Shown piece after piece: positions 18,235-26,128 of a stretch of 64,000 nt of DNA. The stretch's first letter is position 1; each line of letters begins with the position of its first letter. A program made the position numbers and the translations under genes. Below the pieces are notes generated by a model that was not told the origin of the DNA, did no database searches, and was given only the letters and a program-made list of their open reading frames with translations. Location: positions 4,030,001 to 4,094,000 of the forward strand of contig NZ_CP140255.1 in NCBI RefSeq assembly GCF_034479615.1. Direction: 5' to 3'. This DNA comes from Vreelandella neptunia. Its GTDB lineage: Bacteria > Pseudomonadota > Gammaproteobacteria > Pseudomonadales > Halomonadaceae.

Positions 18235-19167
18235 TCAATCAAGCAGGCCTGCATCACGCAGCACCTGCTTGTTGGCCTCGAAGCGTTCCTTCACGAACGA
18301 CTCGAAGTCGTCCGGCCCGAGGTAGGCAATGTTGACGTTGGCCCGTTCGGCAAAGCTCTTGAACTCATCGGACTCCATGGTGGCCTTGCATGCCTGAGTA
18401 AACTGATCGGCACGCTCCTGGCTGATGCCCTTAGGCGCCACGACACCCTGCCAAACGGAGAAGTCCATGTCCGGCACACCCTCGAGTTCGCCGATGGTCG
18501 GCACATCGTCGTAGCCTTCCAGGCGTTGCTCAGCGAATACCGCCAGAGGCCGGAGGTCGTAATTGGTGAGTACGGTCTCGGTGTCCGCGAAGATCTGGAT
18601 TTCATTACCCGCCAGCGCGTTCATGGCCGGGCCGGAACCGCTATAGGGGATATGTGCAGCATCAAGATCGCTTTCGCTTACCAGGGCGGCGACCGCCAGT
18701 TGGGGCAAGGTGCCGGGGCCGGATGAGCCATAGAACAGCGGTTCCTCCTGGGAGGCGGCAACGAGCTGATCGAAGTTCTCGATATCAGAAGACTTCGACA
18801 CCATCAGGAACATCGGGTTAGACGTGGTTCGGCAGATATAGGTGAAGCTTTCCGGCCCGTAGGAAAGGTCTTTCAACGATGGCTGAATGCTGAGCGCGCC
18901 GGCCGGTTCGTAGCCGATTATGTTGGGGTTGCCTTCACTCTTGGCGACCTCGCTGGTGCCAACCGTGGCGCTGGCGCCGGCAAGGTTGCGAACGACCGAG
19001 GTGACGCCAAGCTTCTCGGAGAAAATCGGTTCGAAACTACGTGCGACGATATCCGTAGCGCCGCCCGCCGCGAATGGGACAACGATTTCTAAGGTCTCTT
19101 GGGCTTGAACAGCATGTGAGGCCCCGATGAGAACCATCAGAGCCAGGGAGTGGCGTATAGGCTTCAT
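18235..19167 (-). CDS. tctC: TTT transporter periplasmic binding protein TctC (island 1)
   Basis: A 310-residue Bug/TctC-type solute receptor with a signal peptide (residues 1-22, ending AVQA). The mature start ETLEIVVPFAAGGATDIVAR is the family signature. Conserved later parts are the PQLAVAALVSESDLDAAHIPYSGSGPAMNAL region and the GVVAPKGI segment. It binds a carboxylate in the periplasm. A strong AAGGAG lies before the ATG. It is the first gene of the operon; two palindromic operators lie directly upstream, and the divergent lacI-type gene is the likely regulator. Confidence 0.92.
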   Translation of the reverse strand: MKPIRHSLALMVLIGASHAVQAQETLEIVVPFAAGGATDIVARSFEPIFSEKLGVTSVVRNLAGASATVGTSEVAKSEGNPNIIGYEPAGALSIQPSLKDLSYGPESFTYICRTTSNPMFLMVSKSSDIENFDQLVAASQEEPLFYGSSGPGTLPQLAVAALVSESDLDAAHIPYSGSGPAMNALAGNEIQIFADTETVLTNYDLRPLAVFAEQRLEGYDDVPTIGELEGVPDMDFSVWQGVVAPKGISQERADQFTQACKATMESDEFKSFAERANVNIAYLGPDDFESFVKERFEANKQVLRDAGLLD

Positions 19168-19181
19168 TATTGTAATCTCCT

Positions 19182-19199
19182 TTTCGTATCGCTACGAAA
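19182..19199. promoter_or_regulatory. LacI-type operator, proximal to tctC
   Basis: TTTCGTATCGCTACGAAA has perfect 7-bp arms around TCGC. It touches the tctC ribosome-binding site, so a bound repressor would block the start of transcription or early elongation. It shares the core CGTANCGCTACG with the second site 88 bp away. The CG-rich centre is typical for LacI-family proteins. Confidence 0.7.
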
Positions 19200-19270
19200 T
19201 TTTCCATAGCTGATGCTTTTATTTTGAATTTAACGTCAGTTTCTATCATTTGCGTACTTTCCACGCTTTA

Positions 19271-19286
19271 ATCGTAGCGCTACGAT
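19271..19286. promoter_or_regulatory. LacI-type operator, distal
   Basis: ATCGTAGCGCTACGAT is a perfect 16-bp palindrome with a central GCGC. It lies in the 322-bp gap between tctC (minus) and the lacI-type regulator (plus). Centre-to-centre distance to the proximal site is 88 bp, so looping between bound dimers is possible. The rest of the gap (19287-19489) showed nothing else recognisable. Confidence 0.7.
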
Positions 19287-19489
19287 ATGAGAGGTCAATA
19301 ATGAAATGATTGTCCATTGGTCGAATAGCTAGCTATCGGGTTATCACTCAAGGTCTGCGCTAATACCGCTACCAGCACGCGCTTTATCCAGCATGATCAA
19401 TTATGAATTCAACGTTATGAGATAACTGTTCAGCCTAATCGAAAGCATGCAAGGATCTGTTTCGAAAAGAAAACGGGTAGAGAGGGAAA

Positions 19490-20503
19490 GTGAAAAAACG
19501 CAAACGAAGTTCACAACGAGCCACCATGAGCGAAGTCGCACAGCTCGCGGATGTTTCTCCAAGTACCGTATCGCTGTATTTGCGTCGTCCCGATGAGGTC
19601 TCTTCTCGTAGGGCCGAGCGGATCCAAATGGCGATTGATAAGCTGAGCTATCTACCTAACACGATGGCTGGTGGTTTAGCCTCATCACGCTCCAATATCA
19701 TTGGTGTGATCGTTCCCACGATAACCTTCTCCTTCTTTTCGGAGACGCTAGAGACACTGGAAAGAAACCTTCGCGCAGCCGGCTACCAACTATTAATAGG
19801 CAACACCGAGTTCGATGCTTCGCGTGAGGAGGAACTGATCCGCTCAATCCTAAGCTGGAATCCTTCAGGACTCGTATTAACTGGTTTTTCGCATAGCAGA
19901 AAGTCAGTCTCACTGCTGAGTAATAGCGATATTCCAATCATTGAAATGTGGGATTACGGTCAGGAAGGATTGGACATGGTTGTGGGCTTTTCGCACCGCA
20001 CCTGTGGGCGACTGGTGGCGGAACAACTCATGCGTAGCGGGTATCAGCACATGGCTTTTTTGAGCACCAACTTCCAGCGCGACATCCGTGCCAACGAACG
20101 CTATCAGGGCTTTCACGACGCGATCGCCGCCACTGGCGGCTCGGTGCTAGTTCGAGAACTTACCGGGCGAAGCAATACCGCAGAGGCTGGCCAATTGCTA
20201 TGCACTCTTGTCAACGACCATCCTGAGATTCAAGCAGTGTTCTGCTCCAATGACATGGTCGCCCTAGGCGCAATGCTTGAATGCCAACGACAAGGCTGGG
20301 CGATACCCGAGCGTTTGGCTATTGTGGGATTCGGCAACCAAGACTTCACTGACAGCACAGTGCCGCCAATGACCACGGTGGAGCCTCCGCGACAAGCAAT
20401 TGGCGAGCATATCGCGAGATTGCTACTTGATCGGCTCAAGGGAGGTAACCCAGAAAAGAGGATTGATTTAGGCATCAAGCTAATCGTAAGAGAAAGCACC
20501 TGA
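19490..20503 (+). CDS. LacI-family transcriptional regulator of catabolic island 1
   Basis: A 337-residue LacI/GntR-type repressor. The N-terminal helix-turn-helix reads MSEVAQLADVSPSTVSLYL (about residues 13-31) followed by the hinge YLPNTMAGGLAS. A periplasmic-binding-protein-like effector domain follows (GVIVPTITFSFFSETLETLE to the C-terminus). It is related to gluconate-type regulators (GntR/IdnR group). The GTG start has GAGGG close by; an internal ATG at residue 13 is an alternative. It is divergent from the tct-racemase-phosphodiesterase operon, and the two shared palindromes suggest that it represses this operon until a sugar-acid effector binds. Confidence 0.9.
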   Translation: MKKRKRSSQRATMSEVAQLADVSPSTVSLYLRRPDEVSSRRAERIQMAIDKLSYLPNTMAGGLASSRSNIIGVIVPTITFSFFSETLETLERNLRAAGYQLLIGNTEFDASREEELIRSILSWNPSGLVLTGFSHSRKSVSLLSNSDIPIIEMWDYGQEGLDMVVGFSHRTCGRLVAEQLMRSGYQHMAFLSTNFQRDIRANERYQGFHDAIAATGGSVLVRELTGRSNTAEAGQLLCTLVNDHPEIQAVFCSNDMVALGAMLECQRQGWAIPERLAIVGFGNQDFTDSTVPPMTTVEPPRQAIGEHIARLLLDRLKGGNPEKRIDLGIKLIVREST

Positions 20504-20564
20504 GGTTCTTTTACTTAGTTTGCCTCTGGCTGATTACAAAGAAAAGAAAACGTTGTGCGAGTAC

Positions 20565-21266
20565 CTAAGGCAAAGCCTCCCCATTAGCATACTTAACCCA
20601 CGTCTTGCCCAGATGATTGCGTAGCTCGTGCCCCACACGTTTACCATCCCGCGCTTCCAAAGCAGCAAGAATAGCTTCGTGCTCTTCCATCGCCGTTGCC
20701 CACTTTTCATTTTTTTGATTTGAAAGGTAGCGGACACGATATAGCTGACGGCTGAGGTTGGCGTGCATATCAATCAGCGTCGTATTTCCCGACAGTGCCA
20801 CAATCCGGTTGTGGATATCTTGGTTTAGGCGGAAATAGTTCTGCCGGTCACGTCGTAAGAATGAAGCCTTCATCTCATAGTGAAGCGCCTGCAACTCCGC
20901 AATATCATCATCACTGGCGTTGGCGCACGTTAGCTCTGCTGCGGCCTGCTCAAGCACACTCAATACATACGCTTTCTCTTTCATATCGGCGGGACTTACA
21001 TCCGCCACCACGGCCCCCCGGTTTGGCAATATCACCACCAACCCTTCCGCAGCAAGTATCTTCAGGGCCTCGCGTAACGGGGTACGCGATACTTGAAGTT
21101 CAACCGCCAATGTTCGCTCGGGTAAACGTTGGCCAGGCTGAAAATGGTCCATCACGATATGTTCACGTAAATAATTCGCGACTTTCTCCACAAGTCCGGG
21201 CTGATTTGGCTGGGCGACTTCTTCCATTGGCATGTTCACATAGTAAGCGAACACCAAGAATGGCAT
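20565..21266 (-). CDS. GntR-family (FCD domain) regulator of catabolic island 2
   Basis: Up to 233 residues. The winged-helix GntR domain (LVEKVANYLREHIVMDHFQP and SRTPLREALKILAAEGLV) is followed by an all-helical FCD ligand domain (about 100-225), where DIHNRIVALSGN and the C-terminal HEAILAALEARDG hold the usual Asp/His metal-ligand positions. The first ATG has only AAAGG 11 bp away. ATG codons at residues 12 and 14 are good alternatives, because an operator-like sequence overlaps the first ATG. It is divergent from the DRL-like gene and probably regulates both directions. Confidence 0.87.
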   Translation of the reverse strand: MPFLVFAYYVNMPMEEVAQPNQPGLVEKVANYLREHIVMDHFQPGQRLPERTLAVELQVSRTPLREALKILAAEGLVVILPNRGAVVADVSPADMKEKAYVLSVLEQAAAELTCANASDDDIAELQALHYEMKASFLRRDRQNYFRLNQDIHNRIVALSGNTTLIDMHANLSRQLYRVRYLSNQKNEKWATAMEEHEAILAALEARDGKRVGHELRNHLGKTWVKYANGEALP

Positions 21267-21270
21267 ACCA
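21261..21270. promoter_or_regulatory. Near-copy of GntR operator
   Basis: TGGCATACCA differs at one base from the palindrome at 21397-21406, which lies about 136 bp away (close to 13 DNA turns). It overlaps the first possible start codon of the gntR-type gene. It could be a secondary site for autoregulation, or chance. Confidence 0.4.
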
Positions 21271-21396
21271 AAAAAAACCTTTCAAACAAATTACGTTAAA
21301 ACGATTATTTTTTAAATCCATATTTATCAATACTATAAATAAAAAAAAGAGCTACTCAATACCAAAGTATTAACATCAGCCAATTGACCTCTAAAA

Positions 21397-21406
21397 TGGT
21401 ATACCA
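21397..21406. promoter_or_regulatory. Putative GntR/FCD operator
   Basis: TGGTATACCA is a perfect palindrome of the TGGTNNNACCA type typical of FadR/VanR-group GntR regulators. It lies between the divergent gntR-type gene and the DRL-like gene in an AT-rich intergenic stretch. The GntR product is the obvious candidate to bind it. Confidence 0.6.
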
Positions 21407-21511
21407 CTACATTTCATTCATAGAATTTCTGAAAGGCTCACCTCTTTAGCGCCATGACGATAGAAAATGTCATCGCAGCAGTTTTACCAGTAAAGGGAAT
21501 ACCAACACCTT

Positions 21512-22936
21512 ATGAACTACTTACAACATTTTGAAAAAGGCAAGGTTGTTGAGGCCTGCATCGCGGGCGCTGGTGACTTTGGGCGTGGCGTTTTGCGACA
21601 AGCGCGCCAAATGGAAAAACTATCAGCACGTATTGCAATCGACATTAATCCTGAAAAAGCAGCTGATGCGCTGCGTCATGCTGGCATCCCTAACGATCAG
21701 ATAATGGTATGCCATTCTCAAAATGATGCTGAAAAAGCTTGGCAAAAAGGATTATTTATCGCTACGACTGCCTTTGAAACTATCCAAGCCCTGCCTTTCG
21801 ATATTTTAGTGGAATCTACTGGCATACCTGACGTAGGAGCGCGCTATGCAGAAGCCGCTCTGCTCGCAGGTAAACACGTTGGCATTGCCACCAAAGAGAC
21901 GGAATCTGTGGTTGGCCCCTATTTGACTAGCCTTGCCTATCAACAGGGTCGCCTCTTCACTCCTTTGGATGGTGACCAGCCTAGCCTGCTTATTGGCCTA
22001 CTTACTTGGGCCCGCACCCTTGGTTTTGAGATTATTGCAGCAGGTAAAAGCAGCGAATACGACTTTATCTGGGATGAGGCAAACGAGACCGTTACTTGCA
22101 ACGGTACCGCATTTCCTGCCCCTGGCTTGAGCGGACTTTGGGAATTACCGGCAGGCCGCGAACGCGATGTGGTGGAAGCGCGTGGCAAGCTACTCGCTGC
22201 GATTCCTCAAATTTCAGTGCCTGATCTGTGCGAAATGGTCAACGTAGCCAACGCCACGGGGCTAAGTCCGGATCGCCCTGAGCTTCATGCCATGGTGCTG
22301 CGCACCACGGAAGTACCGACCCTGTTGGACATTCAAAATCAAGGTGGGGTACTGCAAGGGCTTGAGCGCTTGGAAGTGTTTAATTGCCTACGCCGACCAG
22401 ATGAACTGAGCTTTGCAGGAGGCGTTTTTGTAGTGGTGCGCTGCGAAGATGCGCATGTTTGGTCCCTACTGAGGGATAAAGGCCATGTGCTTAGCCACAG
22501 CGGCAGTAGTGCGATGATTTATCTGCCTCGCCACTTGCTTGGCTTAGAAGCACCAATTTCACTTCTCGATGTAGTCATCAATGGTCAAACCTCCGGCGGT
22601 GGTCACGCCACGACACCCAGGTTTGACCTAACAGCGCGGGCAACCCAGCACATGAAAGCGGGCCAGCACCTCGAAATGCGCGGCCACCACAGGCACATCG
22701 AAGGGCTACGTCCAGAGCTGCATCCCGCCGCGGCGCTAGCACCAGAAGCAAAAGTGCCTTTTTATCTACTGCCAGGCGCTCAAGTGATCCGAGACATTGC
22801 CCCCAATCAGCCCATTACCTTAGCGGATGTGGCACTGCCTGAATCAACCTTAAAACAGCTTCGTGAAAAGCAGGATCAGTTGTTTCAACAAAATACCTTA
22901 GTTCCTAAAGCCGCTATCGACAGCGCGCTAAATTAA
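21512..22936 (+). CDS. DRL-like NAD(P)-dependent oxidoreductase with SAF domain
   Basis: A 474-residue protein. The N-terminal Rossmann fold (EACIAGAGDFGRGVLRQARQ) resembles homoserine dehydrogenase. A central catalytic region follows (STGIPDVGARYAEAALLAGK, ATKETESVVGP, PLDGDQPSL). The SAF domain is at about residues 410-450 (PFYLLPGAQVIRDIAPNQPI). This is the layout of Brucella DRL, a DXR-like reductoisomerase, and of related enzymes often misannotated as FlgA. In this cluster (GntR, TTT transporter, DUF1537 kinase, class II aldolase) it probably oxidises, perhaps with skeletal rearrangement, the imported acid before phosphorylation. No clear ribosome-binding site was seen close to the ATG. 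Family likely, reaction inferred. Confidence 0.75.
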   Translation: MNYLQHFEKGKVVEACIAGAGDFGRGVLRQARQMEKLSARIAIDINPEKAADALRHAGIPNDQIMVCHSQNDAEKAWQKGLFIATTAFETIQALPFDILVESTGIPDVGARYAEAALLAGKHVGIATKETESVVGPYLTSLAYQQGRLFTPLDGDQPSLLIGLLTWARTLGFEIIAAGKSSEYDFIWDEANETVTCNGTAFPAPGLSGLWELPAGRERDVVEARGKLLAAIPQISVPDLCEMVNVANATGLSPDRPELHAMVLRTTEVPTLLDIQNQGGVLQGLERLEVFNCLRRPDELSFAGGVFVVVRCEDAHVWSLLRDKGHVLSHSGSSAMIYLPRHLLGLEAPISLLDVVINGQTSGGGHATTPRFDLTARATQHMKAGQHLEMRGHHRHIEGLRPELHPAAALAPEAKVPFYLLPGAQVIRDIAPNQPITLADVALPESTLKQLREKQDQLFQQNTLVPKAAIDSALN

Positions 22937-22986
22937 ACTTCCCTAACGGGAATTAAAAGCAATAACAATCAGATAGGAGAAACACT

Positions 22987-23955
22987 ATGCTCACTAAATC
23001 CACTCTCAAAATGGCAACGCTCGGCGTCGCGCTGGTTAGCGTCGCCACAGCTGTCAACGCTGATGATGCAGCGGATTATCCGACAAAGACTATCCAGTTT
23101 TTGGTAGCGGCAGGCGCTGGTGGCGGCACGGATAACTTCGCTCGTGTGGTTCGCCCGATGTTTGAAGAAGCCCTGGGCGGCGCAAATATTACAGTTATTA
23201 ACCTGCCCTCCGCCTCTGGTGCATTAGCTCACCAGCGCACCGCTACTGGCGCAGCTGACGGCCATACCCTTGATTTCGCTTCCACCACCCTAGTGACGTC
23301 TTTAGCAGCGGGACAAAACCCAATCGGCTTAGATCAGCTCACGCCAGTGGCACGGATGCAGTCAGATGTAATGGCATTATTCGTCAATCCAGAGCGTTAC
23401 CCGGATTTTGAATCGTTCTTGGAATACGCCAAGGAAAACCCAGGCGAAGTCACTGTGGGCGGCACCCACACCGCTAGCCCTGACCACGTTTCATTTCTGT
23501 CGTTGCGTGATGCATCAGGCCTGGATATGAATTTCATTCCTTACGACAGCACAGGCAATGCCACCGCTAATGTTCTGGGCAACAATATCGACGCGACCAC
23601 CACGTCACTTAGCCCTTTGCTGAGCTATATGGAAGCGGGCCAAATGATGCCAATCCTGGTATTCAGCGATGAGCGTTTGGCCGATTATCCTGATGTTCCA
23701 ACTACAGCTGAATACGAGTGGGATCTAACCGATGGCAACGACCGTGCCATTTTTGTCCATGCCGATACACCTGAACCGCTTCTGAAAAGCTTAGAAGATA
23801 CTTTCAAAAAGGTTTACGACTCTGAGGAGTACCAGACATACGCCGAGCGAGTAAACCTTACTTATCGTGAAGGCTGGATGGGCAGCGACGAATATCGTCA
23901 GCGCCTAGAAAATAACTATGAACTCTATTCGCGCCTACTTAATAACGATCAATAA
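22987..23955 (+). CDS. TTT transporter periplasmic binding protein (island 2)
   Basis: A 322-residue Bug/TctC-type receptor with a signal peptide (about residues 1-25, ending AVNA). The mature part has TIQFLVAAGAGGGTDNFARV, the family opening, and a PDHVSFLSLRDASGLDMNFI segment in the second half. It is diverged from the island-1 TctC and likely binds a different acid. A strong AGGAG site precedes the ATG. A hairpin with a short U-tail lies between this gene and the small permease gene, so the receptor mRNA may be made in excess. Confidence 0.88.
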   Translation: MLTKSTLKMATLGVALVSVATAVNADDAADYPTKTIQFLVAAGAGGGTDNFARVVRPMFEEALGGANITVINLPSASGALAHQRTATGAADGHTLDFASTTLVTSLAAGQNPIGLDQLTPVARMQSDVMALFVNPERYPDFESFLEYAKENPGEVTVGGTHTASPDHVSFLSLRDASGLDMNFIPYDSTGNATANVLGNNIDATTTSLSPLLSYMEAGQMMPILVFSDERLADYPDVPTTAEYEWDLTDGNDRAIFVHADTPEPLLKSLEDTFKKVYDSEEYQTYAERVNLTYREGWMGSDEYRQRLENNYELYSRLLNNDQ

Positions 23956-23977
23956 AAATCGAATTAAGTGCTAAGTG

Positions 23978-24006
23978 AAGGCAGGCAATAAATTTGCCTG
24001 CCTTTT
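23978..24006 (+). terminator. Intercistronic terminator-like hairpin
   Basis: A perfect 11-bp stem (23978-23988 with 23994-24004, AAGGCAGGCAA and its complement) with a TAAAT loop ends in four T. It stands between the TTT receptor gene and its permease genes. The short U-tract suggests partial termination or 3' mRNA protection rather than an absolute stop. Confidence 0.65.
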
Positions 24007-24068
24007 AACTCACTGGCTGGGACTATTTTTCTCAGGTAGGCCCTGCCACGTTCCCTTCGGGGTTTATC

Positions 24069-24557
24069 ATGCACGCCAGGATTTCTCTCTTCGCATTCGC
24101 GGTGGTGCTGCTTGCACTGGTCAGTTTAGTGCCCACACTGCAGTTTCCCAGTTCCGCTGAGGTTTCTACCTTTATCGGCCCTCGCGTATGGCCTCTGACG
24201 CTAGTAATTGTGCTTTTTGGGTTGGGTAGCGCACTACTACTGATCACTTGGCGTGATGTGCGGCGAGGCAAAATTTATGACGATGAACCGGAAGAAGCTT
24301 CTCGTCCTCAGAACGATCCCGTCACGGCTCAACGCTTTGCCCTAGTGTCCACGCGACACTGGTGGCTGATTGCCGCCACCGTTATCTACACCTGGTTAAT
24401 CAGCATAGTGGGCTTTTTAATCGCCAGTATCGCTTTCACATTGGTAGGTACGCTGCTGCTTGGGGCTCGCTCCTGGCGCACGATTCTAATTACCGTGGTG
24501 GTTGCCACGCTGCTGATGCAGGGTGTCTTCGTCATGCTGCTTGGCATCCCGCTATGA
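24069..24557 (+). CDS. TTT transporter small permease TctB-like (island 2)
   Basis: A 162-residue membrane protein with four hydrophobic segments (about residues 2-20, 40-58, 95-120 and 127-160) and a charged loop at 60-85 (TWRDVRRGKIYDDEPEEA). Such length and topology, plus a position between receptor and TctA genes, identify a TctB subunit. Sequence conservation within this family is low. Confidence 0.8.
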   Translation: MHARISLFAFAVVLLALVSLVPTLQFPSSAEVSTFIGPRVWPLTLVIVLFGLGSALLLITWRDVRRGKIYDDEPEEASRPQNDPVTAQRFALVSTRHWWLIAATVIYTWLISIVGFLIASIAFTLVGTLLLGARSWRTILITVVVATLLMQGVFVMLLGIPL

Positions 24558-24615
24558 CACTTGTTGTTAAGAAGCTTGCCGATAACCGCTACTGCTACCT
24601 GTTTAGGAGTTGATG

Positions 24616-26106
24616 ATGCTAGAGAATTTTCTAGGCGGGCTGGCTGTAGTGATGCAGCCACTCAACCTGCTACTACTTACTTCAGCCGTTTTTATCGGAT
24701 TTATCGGTGGTGCGTTACCCGGCATCAGCGGCGTTATTCTGGTGGTTATCCTGCTACCCGTTACCTATGGCATGGACTCCACGACTGCCTTTATGTTGCT
24801 GACTGCCATCTACGGCGCGACTGTTTTTTCTGGTTTGATCACCGCTATTCTCTACCGTGCCCCCGGGACGCCAGAGGCGGTAATGACTGCCTTCGATGGC
24901 TACCCGATGACCCAGCAGGGCCAGGCAGGTAAAGCACTGGGCATTGGCGTACTAAGCTCCGCGATTGGCGGCTTAGTGGGTACCATTGCGCTGATTATCT
25001 TTACCCCCATGTTGGCCACAATGGCGCTAAGGTTCTCCTCCCCCGAGTATTTTGCCCTTGCCGTGCTTGGCTTAACCGTTGTTGCCTCTTTAGGAGGGCG
25101 CCTGATCTACGGACTGATTGGCGCCACTCTTGGCTTGTTTATCGCCACCGTTGGTATTGACCCACTCACAGGCACCAGCCGCTATACCTTCGATAACCTG
25201 AACCTTATGGAAGGGGTGGGACTGATACCTATGATTGTGGGGCTGTTCGCCGTTTCTGAAGTGATGAAACGCTCCCTAGATCAAGACAGCCATCAGCCGA
25301 TTACGAAAGTAAAAGTTAAAATCTTTGATCTACCTATCTTGCGCCAAATCGGCACAACGCTTACGCGCTCTTCTATTATTGGCGTAATCATTGGCATCTT
25401 ACCGGGCATTGGCGCTAGTACCGCTGCCATGGTGAGCTATAGCGAAACAGTGCGTTGGTCTAAGCATCCCGAGAAATTTGGTAAAGGGGCCCCGGAAGGT
25501 ATTGCAGCGCCAGAGTCGGCGAACAATGCCGCTGCCATGGGCGCCTTAGTACCGTTGTTTGCCCTGGGCATTCCAGGTAGTGGCACCACAGCGGTCATTC
25601 TTGGGGCATTTATCATGCACGGCCTGCAGCCTGGCCCAATGTTTATGATGACCCACAGCAGCCTAATCTATGCCGTGTTCGCGGGTCTGTTTATCGTCAA
25701 CTTTATGATTTTGTTGTTCTCCAAGCCATTTATCACCCTGTTCACCAAGCTATTGAATGTGCCCTACTCGGCGCTCGGCCCGATCATTCTTATGTGTTGC
25801 ATCGTGGGTACCTACTCGGTGCGCAACTCTATGTTTGATGTGTGGTTGATGCTTGGCTTTGGCGTCATGGGCTACCTGCTGGAAAAACTAAAATTCCCGC
25901 TGGTTTCGATCATCCTAGGCCTAGTACTAGGCCCCATTGCAGAGAGCGAGCTGCGCCGTGCGTTGTCGATGTCCCAGGGAGATATATCGATCTTCTTTAC
26001 CCGCCCCATCAGCGCCACCTTACTGGCCATTGCAGCACTACTGTTGGCAGTGACGATTATCTCGCCACTGATTAAACGCGCTCGCATGAAAGCCGCCACT
26101 CCCTGA
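24616..26106 (+). CDS. TTT transporter large permease TctA-like (island 2)
   Basis: A 496-residue TctA-family permease. Motifs include GGALPGISGVILVVILLPVT, YRAPGTPEAVMTAFDGYPMT, GILPGIGASTAAMVSYSE and ESANNAAAMGALVPLFALGI. About twelve membrane segments are visible. The ATG at 24616 is chosen because TAGGAG ends 6 bp before it; the ATG one codon upstream is also possible. It transports the acid used by the kinase and aldolase encoded immediately downstream. Confidence 0.9.
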   Translation: MLENFLGGLAVVMQPLNLLLLTSAVFIGFIGGALPGISGVILVVILLPVTYGMDSTTAFMLLTAIYGATVFSGLITAILYRAPGTPEAVMTAFDGYPMTQQGQAGKALGIGVLSSAIGGLVGTIALIIFTPMLATMALRFSSPEYFALAVLGLTVVASLGGRLIYGLIGATLGLFIATVGIDPLTGTSRYTFDNLNLMEGVGLIPMIVGLFAVSEVMKRSLDQDSHQPITKVKVKIFDLPILRQIGTTLTRSSIIGVIIGILPGIGASTAAMVSYSETVRWSKHPEKFGKGAPEGIAAPESANNAAAMGALVPLFALGIPGSGTTAVILGAFIMHGLQPGPMFMMTHSSLIYAVFAGLFIVNFMILLFSKPFITLFTKLLNVPYSALGPIILMCCIVGTYSVRNSMFDVWLMLGFGVMGYLLEKLKFPLVSIILGLVLGPIAESELRRALSMSQGDISIFFTRPISATLLAIAALLLAVTIISPLIKRARMKAATP

Positions 26107-26128
26107 CCCCTGATAACGGATGCAACCT

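Noticed and set aside
17950..18726. 258-codon plus-strand open frame across tctB and tctC
   Set aside because: It covers two well-supported minus-strand genes and the gap between them; no family features.
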